A DNA stretch of 64,000 nucleotides from a virus: IMG/VR virus record IMGVR_UViG_3300049893_001613, positions 1 through 64,000 of that record. One strand, given 5' to 3'. The notes under the pieces are model-generated. The model worked only from the letters and a program-made list of their open reading frames with translations, searched no databases and was not told where the DNA came from. The first letter of the stretch is position 1; every line of letters begins with the position of its first letter. The translations under genes and the position numbers were made by a program. Positions 14,312 through 19,650 of the stretch are shown here, in pieces.

Positions 14312-14767
14312 ATGAAAACAAATATAGAAATCACTAAGTTCAGGTTTCCTGTATTTAAGTCTTACATATCCGTAGTAGTCTCAAACAACATTCCCAATGC
14401 CATTGATTTCATGGAGGATAAGATGCCCCATAAGATCCATGACCCGGATACAAAGAAGTTTACCCGGGCTTACATGTATGCCTATGAGGATGAACTGAAC
14501 AAAAGGAAGTACTTGCTATTCCTCAGACCTTCAGCCAAGCCTGGGGAGATAGCCCACGAAGTTAAACACCTGATTAACATCATGTTCAAGTGGCATGGAT
14601 ACCGGTTAAGCATCGATAACGATGAGCTGGAGTGCTACTACCTGGAAGATATCGTGGACCGCGTGCATTCTGCTATCCTCCGCTACAAGAAAAAATACAG
14701 TAAGCCCAAAAAAATAATCAGTAAAAAGCTTGACATTCCGGAAGAAACACCTATATTTGCACCATGA
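14312..14767 (+). CDS. Small HExxH zincin-like protein
   Basis: 151 aa. The motif IAHEVKHLINIMFKWHG gives H82, E83 and H86, followed by acidic E105 and E107 in NDELECYYLED, as in minimal zinc peptidase-like phage proteins. The N-terminal half is a beta-rich platform and the C-terminus is a basic tail. Substrate unknown. Separated from the zinc ribbon gene by 14 nt with a GAGGAGG stretch, one of few Shine-Dalgarno-like sites here. Confidence 0.75.
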   Translation: MKTNIEITKFRFPVFKSYISVVVSNNIPNAIDFMEDKMPHKIHDPDTKKFTRAYMYAYEDELNKRKYLLFLRPSAKPGEIAHEVKHLINIMFKWHGYRLSIDNDELECYYLEDIVDRVHSAILRYKKKYSKPKKIISKKLDIPEETPIFAP

Positions 14768-14853
14768 TAACATTAACACTATCCCCCTTATCGCAGCAGC
14801 GCTATCTCAGTCATACTGGGAAAGAGGGGAGTACTGTGTTTAAAGATAATTAA
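14764..14853 (+). CDS. Doubtful 29-aa ORF
   Basis: MITLTLSPLSQQRYLSHTGK and onward; its ATG overlaps the stop of the HExxH gene (ATGA). It sits before the 14891 terminator. Short and without features, so it may be chance. Confidence 0.3.
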   Translation: MITLTLSPLSQQRYLSHTGKEGSTVFKDN

Positions 14854-14890
14854 AGCCTTGTCAGGTTAATTTTTAAGTTAAACGTAAAGA

Positions 14891-14915
14891 CCCCTCCTAA
14901 ACCGAGGGGTTTTTT
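14891..14915 (+). terminator. Strong intrinsic terminator before the tRNA array
   Basis: CCCCTC pairs with GAGGGG around a 7-nt loop and is followed by six Ts. It ends the zinc-ribbon/HExxH operon just before the first tRNA. Confidence 0.9.
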
Positions 14916-14920
14916 ATTTT

Positions 14921-14993
14921 CTGGGTATATATCAATTGGTAGATTTCGTGCTTTGGGAGCATGAGGCTGGAGGTTCAAGTCCTTCTATCCAGA
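14921..14993 (+). tRNA. tRNA-Pro (anticodon UGG)
   Basis: Acceptor CTGGGTA/TATCCAG, anticodon arm CGTGC-TTTGGGA-GCATG, T-loop TTCAAGT. No encoded CCA. First of 24 tRNAs. Confidence 0.9.
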
Positions 14994-14996
14994 CTG

Positions 14997-15066
14997 TCAA
15001 CATGGTGTAATGGTTAGCACCTAAGATTTTGGCTCTTAGAGTTAGGGTTCGAGTCCCTGTGTTGAT
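14997..15066 (+). tRNA. tRNA-Gln (anticodon UUG)
   Basis: Acceptor TCAACAT/GTGTTGA, anticodon arm TAAGA-TTTTGGC-TCTTA, T-loop TTCGAGT. No encoded CCA. Confidence 0.88.
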
Positions 15067-15069
15067 ACT

Positions 15070-15140
15070 GTGTCTGTAGCTTAATGGCAGAGTCAAGGGT
15101 TGTGGTCCCTTTCGTGACGGTTCGACTCCGTTCAGACACC
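15070..15140 (+). tRNA. tRNA-His (anticodon GUG)
   Basis: Acceptor GTGTCTG/CAGACAC with discriminator C73 as in His tRNAs, anticodon loop TTGTGGT, T-loop TTCGACT. Confidence 0.9.
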
Positions 15141-15143
15141 CCA

Positions 15144-15217
15144 TCTTCCTTTCGTTTAACTGGAAGGACGCAGCGCTACGAACGCTGTAATCCGGGTTCG
15201 AATCCTGGAGGGAAGAC
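15144..15217 (+). tRNA. tRNA-Arg (anticodon ACG)
   Basis: Acceptor TCTTCCT/GGGAAGA, anticodon arm CAGCG-CTACGAA-CGCTG. A34 would need conversion to inosine by a host TadA-type enzyme. Confidence 0.88.
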
Positions 15218-15223
15218 TTTAAT

Positions 15224-15299
15224 GCCCTTGTGGTCAAATTGGAAAAGGCGCCTGACTTAGGATCAGGAGATTTTGCAGGTTCGAAGCCTGCCAGGGGTA
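15224..15299 (+). tRNA. tRNA-Leu (anticodon UAG)
   Basis: Acceptor GCCCTTG/CAGGGGT, anticodon arm CCTGA-CTTAGGA-TCAGG, T-loop TTCGAAG. The variable arm is short for a leucine tRNA. Confidence 0.85.
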
Positions 15300-15303
15300 C
15301 AAT

Positions 15304-15376
15304 GCCGTCATGATGGAATGGAATACGTGTCAGACTTAAAATCTGAATTTTGCTGGTTCGAGTCCAGCTGGCGGTA
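15304..15376 (+). tRNA. tRNA-Leu (anticodon UAA)
   Basis: Acceptor GCCGTCA/TGGCGGT, anticodon arm TCAGA-CTTAAAA-TCTGA, T-loop TTCGAGT. Short variable arm. Confidence 0.87.
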
Positions 15377-15382
15377 CAATAC

Positions 15383-15467
15383 GGATGGAGTCCGGCATGG
15401 ACGAGGAAACGGTCTTGAAAACCGCTGGCCCTAACACGGTTCGTGAGTTCGATTCTCACTCCCTCCG
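15383..15467 (+). tRNA. tRNA-Ser (anticodon UGA)
   Basis: Class II tRNA with a long variable arm. Acceptor GGATGGA/TCCCTCC with one mismatch, anticodon arm ACGGT-CTTGAAA-ACCGC, T-arm GTGAG-TTCGATT-CTCAC, discriminator G. Confidence 0.88.
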
Positions 15468-15473
15468 CTAAAC

Positions 15474-15558
15474 AGAGAGTTAACCTACCAGGGTAGGCAA
15501 GCACTGCTAACGCTTTGGCTCGGGGTATCCGGGTGTGGGTCGCGACCACAGCTCTCTG
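15474..15558 (+). tRNA. tRNA-Ser (anticodon GCU), unusual T-loop
   Basis: Class II. Acceptor AGAGAGT/GCTCTCT, anticodon loop CTGCTAA, discriminator G. The T-arm TGTGG-GTCGCGA-CCACA has loop GTCGCGA instead of TTCRANT. Confidence 0.8.
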
Positions 15559-15562
15559 CATA

Positions 15563-15636
15563 TGCTTCAACACCCAGGGCAGGTGGGACGGTCTGTAAAA
15601 CCGAACCCCATGTAGTTCGAGTCTACTCTGAGGCAC
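15563..15636 (+). tRNA. tRNA-Tyr (anticodon GUA)
   Basis: Acceptor TGCTTCA/TGAGGCA, anticodon arm ACGGT-CTGTAAA-ACCGA, T-loop TTCGAGT. Lacks the long variable arm usual for bacterial Tyr tRNAs. Confidence 0.85.
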
Positions 15637-15745
15637 AAAAAATAAAGTTGTAAAAAGATTTGGAAGTTTCAACTATCCTCCTCATCTTTGTATCCCTATG
15701 AAGAAAGTATTAAAATCTGAAGAACAAGAGGCAGAAGAGCAATAT

Positions 15746-15818
15746 GCTCCTGTCATCTATTTGGTTAGGATCTAACACTTTCAATGTTAAAAAACGAGTT
15801 CGAATCTCGTCAGGAGTA
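15746..15818 (+). tRNA. tRNA-Glu (anticodon UUC)
   Basis: Acceptor GCTCCTG/CAGGAGT, anticodon arm TAACA-CTTTCAA-TGTTA, T-loop TTCGAAT. A 25-codon frame from 15698 runs into its 5' half. Confidence 0.9.
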
Positions 15819-15831
15819 CTAAAATTTAAAA

Positions 15832-15915
15832 ATGATGAAAAATTGGTTTAATATAGCGAATACGGTCATTACCATGAGAGATTGTGGCAAGGCTGTGTTA
15901 TATTGGGACCTGTAA
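15832..15915 (+). CDS. Small ORF inside the tRNA array
   Basis: 27 aa, MMKNWFNIANTVITMRDCGK then AVLYWDL. A hairpin terminator follows 28 nt after its stop, which suggests the segment is a discrete expressed unit among the tRNAs. Not recognised. Confidence 0.4.
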   Translation: MMKNWFNIANTVITMRDCGKAVLYWDL

Positions 15916-15943
15916 GATAGTTTGTATTATGTTTTCTGCAAAG

Positions 15944-15967
15944 GTCCCGTCACAAGCGGGACTTTTT
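15944..15967 (+). terminator. Intrinsic terminator within the tRNA array
   Basis: GTCCCG pairs with CGGGAC around a 7-nt loop, then five Ts. It splits the array into a 10-tRNA and a 14-tRNA block. Confidence 0.85.
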
Positions 15968-15972
15968 CATTT

Positions 15973-16044
15973 GGGGCTAGAGACCAAGGCTGGCTGTTGT
16001 CCTTTGCAAGGATGACGTGGTGGGTTCGATTTCCACTTGCTCCA
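15973..16044 (+). tRNA. tRNA-Ala (anticodon UGC)
   Basis: Acceptor GGGGCTA/TTGCTCC with one mismatch, anticodon loop TTTGCAA, T-arm GTGGG-TTCGATT-TCCAC, discriminator A. Confidence 0.87.
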
Positions 16045-16048
16045 CTAT

Positions 16049-16121
16049 AGTTCTGAGGTCAAACGGTTAAGATGTATCACTGTCTATGATTACGGAGCGG
16101 GTTCAACTCCCGTCAGAACTG
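16049..16121 (+). tRNA. tRNA-Asp (anticodon GUC)
   Basis: Acceptor AGTTCTG/CAGAACT, anticodon loop CTGTCTA, T-loop TTCAACT, discriminator G. Confidence 0.9.
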
Positions 16122-16130
16122 CAAACAAAA

Positions 16131-16203
16131 GGACTGGTAGCTCAGCGGCAGTAGCAAGCGGTTGTTAACCACTAGGTCGTAGGTTCGATCCCTACCTGGT
16201 CCT
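16131..16203 (+). tRNA. tRNA-Asn (anticodon GUU)
   Basis: Acceptor GGACTGG/CTGGTCC, anticodon loop TTGTTAA, T-arm GTAGG-TTCGATC-CCTAC. Confidence 0.9.
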
Positions 16204-16208
16204 CACAT

Positions 16209-16330
16209 GGAGAATTCCCAGAGCACGGTGTGAAAAGCCGGAACGCTGGGGGATATAAATCCTTCCCTGTTAAGGGAAGTAACAGCAAGGGTTAAGAGAA
16301 ATCTTCTCCCGCTTTTTAAATTCTCCGCCA
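16209..16330 (+). ncRNA. Unexplained structured RNA ending in GCCA
   Basis: About 120 nt between tRNA-Asn and tRNA-Trp. Outer ends pair GGAGAATT (16209-16216) with AATTCTCC (16319-16326), followed by GCCA as if a tRNA-like 3' end. Inner hairpins: CCCAG/CTGGG enclosing CGG/CCG, TTCCC-TGTTAA-GGGAA, and GAGAA-ATC-TTCTC. There is no TTCRANT T-loop and no anticodon arm. It also contains AACAGCAA, like the Ro60-linked units (may be chance). Not a recognised family. Confidence 0.55.
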
Positions 16331-16331
16331 C

Positions 16332-16400
16332 ACGTCCCGGGCTAGGGTAGCCAAGCGGTCTCCAAAACCGCAGGACAAGGTTCGATTCCTTGGGAGCGTG
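16332..16400 (+). tRNA. tRNA-Trp (anticodon CCA)
   Basis: Anticodon arm GCGGT-CTCCAAA-ACCGC, T-arm CAAGG-TTCGATT-CCTTG, discriminator G. Acceptor ACGTCCC/GGAGCGT with one C-A mismatch. Confidence 0.88.
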
Positions 16401-16405
16401 CTTAT

Positions 16406-16478
16406 TCCGGTGAAGCTCATGTGGAAGAGCTACAGTTTTGTAAACTGAGGGCTGTCGGTTCGAACCCGTCCTCCGGAT
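16406..16478 (+). tRNA. tRNA-Thr (anticodon UGU)
   Basis: Acceptor TCCGGTG/CTCCGGA with one mismatch, anticodon arm CAGT-TTTGTAA-ACTG, T-loop TTCGAAC. Confidence 0.88.
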
Positions 16479-16514
16479 CATGTTAAGATTAAGACATAGG
16501 TCATTCTAAAATAA

Positions 16515-16585
16515 GCTCTTGTAGTTTAATGGAAAAACCTTTGTCTTCTAAACAAAAGATTCCGGTTCGAATCCGGGCAGGAGTT
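16515..16585 (+). tRNA. tRNA-Arg (anticodon UCU)
   Basis: Acceptor GCTCTTG/CAGGAGT, anticodon arm TTTGT-CTTCTAA-ACAAA, T-loop TTCGAAT. Confidence 0.9.
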
Positions 16586-16589
16586 CATC

Positions 16590-16659
16590 GACCCTTGGCG
16601 CAATGGTGGCGCAACTGGCTCATAACCAGCAGGACACTGGATCAGTACCAGTAGGGTCA
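16590..16659 (+). tRNA. tRNA with CAU anticodon (elongator Met, or Ile2), unusual T-loop
   Basis: Acceptor GACCCTT/TAGGGTC, anticodon arm CTGG-CTCATAA-CCAG. The T-arm ACTGG-ATCAGTA-CCAGT has a non-canonical loop. Because a separate initiator exists, this is elongator Met or a lysidine-modified Ile tRNA. Confidence 0.8.
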
Positions 16660-16681
16660 ACTAATTTAAAACCAATGTACA

Positions 16682-16795
16682 ATGGATGAGCAAGAATACG
16701 AATGGGCTAATGTTGAAAGGCCGGTAAAAGAAGAAGCTGAGGAACCAAAAACCTGCAGCTTAGAAGATGGTGAATGTTTAAGTTGTGGATCATGA
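16682..16795 (+). CDS. Small acidic Cys-containing protein inside the tRNA array
   Basis: 37 aa, MDEQEYEWANVERPVKEEAE then CSLEDGECLSCGS at the end. Acidic with three cysteines near the C-terminus. An 18-codon frame starts at its stop (ATGA) and runs into tRNA-Lys. Not recognised. Confidence 0.5.
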   Translation: MDEQEYEWANVERPVKEEAEEPKTCSLEDGECLSCGS

Positions 16796-16827
16796 TAACA
16801 GATAAGAAAGACTACGATAAGCTTAAT

Positions 16828-16899
16828 GCTGTCGTAGCTCCAATGTAGAGCTTCCGGCTTTTAACCGGAAGGTTGTGGGTTCAAGTCCCACCGGCAGTA
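16828..16899 (+). tRNA. tRNA-Lys (anticodon UUU)
   Basis: Acceptor GCTGTCG/CGGCAGT, anticodon arm CCGG-CTTTTAA-CCGG, T-loop TTCAAGT. Confidence 0.92.
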
Positions 16900-16903
16900 C
16901 AGA

Positions 16904-16979
16904 TGTTGAAGTAATTCAAGTGGTACAGAACCCTCCCTGATAAGGAGGTATGTGGTGGTTCAAATCCATCCTTCAACAC
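16904..16979 (+). tRNA. tRNA-Ile (anticodon GAU)
   Basis: Acceptor TGTTGAA/TTCAACA perfect, anticodon arm CTCC-CTGATAA-GGAG, T-loop TTCAAAT. Confidence 0.9.
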
Positions 16980-16983
16980 ACAT

Positions 16984-17056
16984 CGGGGTGAGAATTGGTA
17001 TTCCATCGGGTCTCATAAGCCTGACTTCGTGGGTTCGTTTCCCACCGCCCCAACCA
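16984..17056 (+). tRNA. Initiator tRNA-fMet (anticodon CAU)
   Basis: Acceptor CGGGGTG/CGCCCCA keeps the bacterial initiator hallmark, an unpaired C1-A72, and the 3' end ACCA is encoded. Anticodon loop CTCATAA, T-arm GTGGG-TTCGTTT-CCCAC. The anticodon stem has G-C pairs near the loop but with U-G replacements, so the three-G-C signature is imperfect. Confidence 0.82.
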
Positions 17057-17057
17057 T

Positions 17058-17130
17058 GGAGACATAACATAGATGGTCTATGTATCCGCCTGAAGAGCGG
17101 AAGATCCTGGATCGTTACCAGGTGGCTCCA
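17058..17130 (+). tRNA. tRNA-Phe (anticodon GAA), unusual T-loop
   Basis: Anticodon arm TCCGC-CTGAAGA-GCGGA, acceptor GGAGACA/TGGCTCC with one mismatch. T-arm CCTGG-ATCGTTA-CCAGG lacks the TTC loop. Confidence 0.82.
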
Positions 17131-17135
17131 CATAT

Positions 17136-17189
17136 CTCACCCTAAGAGGCTTTGCAGACTGGTACCGGAAAGCAGTAGTGTCGGGTGAG
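17136..17189 (+). ncRNA. Stem-closed 54-nt hairpin RNA
   Basis: CTCACCC pairs with GGGTGAG, enclosing GCTTT/AAAGC and a GGTACC core. Size and a 7-bp closing stem recall the Ro60-linked units or a decayed tRNA, but there is no anticodon or T-arm. It sits between tRNA-Phe and tRNA-Val. Confidence 0.4.
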
Positions 17190-17194
17190 TCCAT

Positions 17195-17266
17195 GCTCCT
17201 TTAGTTCACCGGAAGAACGCTTGGTTTACATCCAAGATGCAGGTGGTTCAATTCCATCAGGGAGTA
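17195..17266 (+). tRNA. tRNA-Val (anticodon UAC)
   Basis: Acceptor GCTCCTT/AGGGAGT, anticodon arm TTGG-TTTACAT-CCAA, T-arm GGTGG-TTCAATT-CCATC. Confidence 0.9.
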
Positions 17267-17307
17267 CAGGTAGTTTTGGAGGTTCTCGTGTAAAAAACCT
17301 TCTTCAT

Positions 17308-17383
17308 GCAGTAATAGCTCCCAATGTAGAGCGGTGGTCTTCCAAACCTCAGGCTGTGAGTTCAAGTCTCACTTACTGCACCA
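17308..17383 (+). tRNA. tRNA-Gly (anticodon UCC)
   Basis: Acceptor GCAGTAA/TTACTGC perfect with encoded ACCA, anticodon loop CTTCCAA, T-loop TTCAAGT. Confidence 0.9.
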
Positions 17384-17384
17384 T

Positions 17385-17451
17385 GACCATGACGGCCGTA
17401 GAACTCTGTCTGCAAAACAGAGAAACGTGGGTTGAACTCCCACCTTGGTCT
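17385..17451 (+). tRNA. tRNA-Cys (anticodon GCA)
   Basis: Anticodon arm TCTGT-CTGCAAA-ACAGA, T-arm GTGGG-TTGAACT-CCCAC, acceptor GACCATG/CTTGGTC with one mismatch. It starts 2 nt after tRNA-Gly. Short at 67 nt. Confidence 0.85.
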
Positions 17452-17454
17452 CAC

Positions 17455-17477
17455 TGCAAAAATAAATTTTGCATTTT
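17455..17477 (+). terminator. Terminator of the tRNA array
   Basis: TGCAAAA pairs with TTTTGCA around a 5-nt loop, then TTTT. Follows the last tRNA by 3 nt. Confidence 0.75.
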
Positions 17478-17485
17478 ATTTGGAA

Positions 17486-17506
17486 GTAAACACAATTTAT
17501 GTTTAC
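17486..17506. promoter_or_regulatory. Inverted repeat before the structural-gene arm
   Basis: GTAAACA and TGTTTAC separated by 7 nt, 20 nt upstream of the first structural-arm gene. Could be an operator, or a hairpin in the leader. The sequence resembles the palindrome at 27630-27646 only in its GTTAC/GTTTAC core. Confidence 0.45.
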
Positions 17507-17526
17507 CTTTACGGGTAGATTAAATT

Positions 17527-17838
17527 ATGGATACTCAAGAGCAACTCCCACCCAATTCTTTCCAGAGCCAAATCTCGGCTCTGGACGGAATTATCCTTAC
17601 TTCAGGATCTACAGCATCCACATCAGTTAACACATGGCATACTCAAGGCATAACCTATTATGACACTACAGGTCAGGTACTGAGAGTAACTAACGGTTCC
17701 CCTCAGTGGATCGATTACACGCAGACAGACTGGGTAAAGCAAGCCAATTACGTGTTGCCTTATTATCAGGACGCTCCGTTAATGGAACCGGCCGACCGCG
17801 GTATTTTCGGTTTAATGCAATTAGTGAAGGATGAATGA
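17527..17838 (+). CDS. Hypothetical protein, first gene of the structural arm
   Basis: 103 aa, soluble, rich in T, Q and S (LTSGSTASTSVNTWHTQGIT), with a beta-rich middle like small fibre or tip fragments. Ends in TGA overlapping the next ATG. Not recognised. Confidence 0.65.
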   Translation: MDTQEQLPPNSFQSQISALDGIILTSGSTASTSVNTWHTQGITYYDTTGQVLRVTNGSPQWIDYTQTDWVKQANYVLPYYQDAPLMEPADRGIFGLMQLVKDE

Positions 17839-18077
17839 GTGCATTAGTAGCCATAACAATAAGCTGGCTCATAGCTCTTGGACTCACAATTTTAAGATAC
17901 AGGATAAACATAGCAAAACATAAACAAACTACCAATGGGAAAATGGTCTTTTCTGAAAGAATACGCAAAACAACAACTAAAATACAATCCGGACCTAACT
18001 ATCACCGACCTGGCAAAACGAGCTCAACAGGAGTTCCAGTCTCAACTGACTCAAAGAAACGTAGAACAGGTCCGTAA
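17835..18077 (+). CDS. Small membrane protein, tail overlaps next gene
   Basis: 80 aa. Residues 3-22 (ALVAITISWLIALGLTILRY) form one membrane helix; the rest is basic and overlaps the metallophosphoesterase gene by 143 nt. ATGA coupling to the upstream gene supports the start. Only the first ~35 residues look selected, so the C-terminal half may be incidental. Confidence 0.5.
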   Translation: MSALVAITISWLIALGLTILRYRINIAKHKQTTNGKMVFSERIRKTTTKIQSGPNYHRPGKTSSTGVPVSTDSKKRRTGP

Positions 18078-18972
18078 AATAATCTCTCGTGAAGTCTGTA
18101 AACAAGACTCACCTTTTGTGCCTGATTCAAGGTTTGATGAACTTGAAGATCTGGCAACAAGCTTGTCTTCCATGATCTACAAGCCCGAACCTATACAGGC
18201 AGTAAGACAAAACAAGTTTGACAAACCAGGTATGTACATTGTCTTGGGATGTGTACATGTTCCCGGCCATAATGTCAGGATGATCAATAGTATCACCAAG
18301 CTTATCGAGGATAAGAAGAATGAAATTCAGGGACTGATGTTAATAGGAGATTTCCTCGACATGAATACTCTGTCAGGTCATAACCGTGGTCAGTTCACTG
18401 CAGTACCAGGACTCACTCTTACACAGGAATACGAAGCCGGTAACAAAGTGCTTGATCAGCTCACAGCTCCACTGTCTCACCGTGTAGTAGATAAAGTCTA
18501 CATCTACGGTAATCATGAAGACAGATGGAACCGTCACATGAGTGACATGCAGAATGCCAAGACTCCCCTGCCCTCCCCCGCGGAGGCCCTTCGTCTGAAG
18601 GAAAGAGGTTTCCACACGTTTACAAACTGGACTTCTGATTACGTAAAACTGGGTAAGCATCTTGAGCTCATCCATGGTCAATACTATAACACCCACTGTG
18701 CTAAACAACACATAGATAAACTGCGTGGTTCAGTACTGTTTGCTCACACTCACCGCATCCAGATGTACGTTGAAGGCAAGACTGCCGGATTCAACATAGG
18801 ATGGTGTGGTGATGTTGACACTCCATTCTTCAACTACGCTGAGCGTGGTACCAAATCACAGTGGCAGAATGGATTTGCTGTTGTGCATGTAGATGAAGAC
18901 GGAGATTACTTCGTCAATCAAATATTCTTTCACAACAATAAATTCTACTTTAATGGAAAATGCTATTCTTAA
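17935..18972 (+). CDS. Calcineurin-like metallophosphoesterase, first Asp replaced
   Basis: 345 aa. An N-terminal helical region (1-90) looks like a small HTH-type DNA-binding part. The phosphoesterase core shows GCVHVPG at 105-111, GDFLD at 138-142, GNHED at 192-196, an HGQYYNTH near 243 and AHTHR near 265. In the first motif the usual metal-binding Asp of DxH is Cys106, so the metal site may be altered or the enzyme weak. Family members cut phosphodiester or phosphomonoester bonds. Its place before the terminase suggests a packaging or DNA-processing link, which is inference. Confidence 0.82.
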   Translation: MGKWSFLKEYAKQQLKYNPDLTITDLAKRAQQEFQSQLTQRNVEQVRKIISREVCKQDSPFVPDSRFDELEDLATSLSSMIYKPEPIQAVRQNKFDKPGMYIVLGCVHVPGHNVRMINSITKLIEDKKNEIQGLMLIGDFLDMNTLSGHNRGQFTAVPGLTLTQEYEAGNKVLDQLTAPLSHRVVDKVYIYGNHEDRWNRHMSDMQNAKTPLPSPAEALRLKERGFHTFTNWTSDYVKLGKHLELIHGQYYNTHCAKQHIDKLRGSVLFAHTHRIQMYVEGKTAGFNIGWCGDVDTPFFNYAERGTKSQWQNGFAVVHVDEDGDYFVNQIFFHNNKFYFNGKCYS

Positions 18973-19195
18973 AATCTCTGTGTCCATCGCATTGGGCATA
19001 GCTCTCGCTACACTGACTTCAGATTATGTAGCCCAGCTTGTAACTCCTTTTGCGGCTTACATGGCACTTTACTTTATTCTCTCATTTAAACTCGTAGACA
19101 TATATGAAACTAAGCGATCCAAGAAAAACAAAGATAAAGGATCTGAAAACAAAAATTGCCAATGCTCAACTCCAGATACAGGAGTACGTGAGTAG
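18953..19195 (+). CDS. Small two-helix membrane protein
   Basis: 80 aa from ATG at 18953, which overlaps the upstream stop by 20 nt; an in-frame ATG at 18893 lies inside the neighbour and is less likely. Two hydrophobic stretches (ILKISVSIALGIALATL and YMALYFILSF), then a K-rich, Cys-containing tail overlapping the next gene. Holin-like topology but no proof. Confidence 0.6.
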   Translation: MENAILKISVSIALGIALATLTSDYVAQLVTPFAAYMALYFILSFKLVDIYETKRSKKNKDKGSENKNCQCSTPDTGVRE

Positions 19196-19457
19196 TGTCG
19201 ATGTAACAAAAGAAATGGAACTTCCTGAGGAAGAGCGTAAAGCTAATCAGGAGAAATTTCGTGATGAGCTTGCACTAAGGCGAGCTGACATCACCGCTAT
19301 GAAGGAAGAGCTCAAACAAACAAGACTTAACAAATACAGTTCTTCTTTCTTTGAGTTCACACCAAACAAAGGAATGAACCGTAGACAAGCGCGTGAATTC
19401 CGTAAATCAAGAAGACGTAATGGAAAACATAACAGTAATCAGAAGAGGAACGTTTGA
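19104..19457 (+). CDS. Coiled-coil protein
   Basis: 117 aa. Residues 5-75 are highly charged with heptad character (KIKDLKTKIANAQLQIQEYV), and the C-terminus is strongly basic (RRQAREFRKSRRR). Overlaps both neighbours by tens of bases. Possibly a nucleic-acid-binding or assembly factor. Not recognised. Confidence 0.65.
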   Translation: MKLSDPRKTKIKDLKTKIANAQLQIQEYVSSVDVTKEMELPEEERKANQEKFRDELALRRADITAMKEELKQTRLNKYSSSFFEFTPNKGMNRRQAREFRKSRRRNGKHNSNQKRNV

Positions 19458-19650
19458 AACTAATGGTGAGCGGCACACAAGTGTAACTCTGTCAGACGGT
19501 ACAACCCTGAGGATATCCAGTATGAACCCGGCTGATATACATGAGAAAGAAGTAGATCTGGAAATCAGTGAAGCCATCTCTCTCAAGACAGCACATTACA
19601 AAAACCTTGAACGCGAAATAGAAAACAAACGTAATCTTCCAAATGAATAA
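19420..19650 (+). CDS. Hypothetical small protein
   Basis: 76 aa from ATG at 19420 (MENITVIRRGTFETNGERHT), beta-rich then a helical charged end. Its stop overlaps the next ATG. Not recognised. Confidence 0.6.
   Translation: MENITVIRRGTFETNGERHTSVTLSDGTTLRISSMNPADIHEKEVDLEISEAISLKTAHYKNLEREIENKRNLPNE

Noticed and set aside
15698-15775. 25-codon ORF ending inside tRNA-Glu
   Set aside because: Plausible start (MKKVLKSEEQEAEEQ) but it uses the tRNA 5' half as codons; left unlisted as a gene for lack of any support.
14932-16481. Long minus-strand frames (246 and 92 aa) over the tRNA array
   Set aside because: They are antisense to well-formed tRNAs and contain the repeated frame signature of T-loops (such as RTRT and SNLTTRA-like runs).
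16952-17523. Plus-strand 78- and 112-aa frames in the tRNA array
   Set aside because: They run through tRNA genes and the terminator, and have no protein-like composition.
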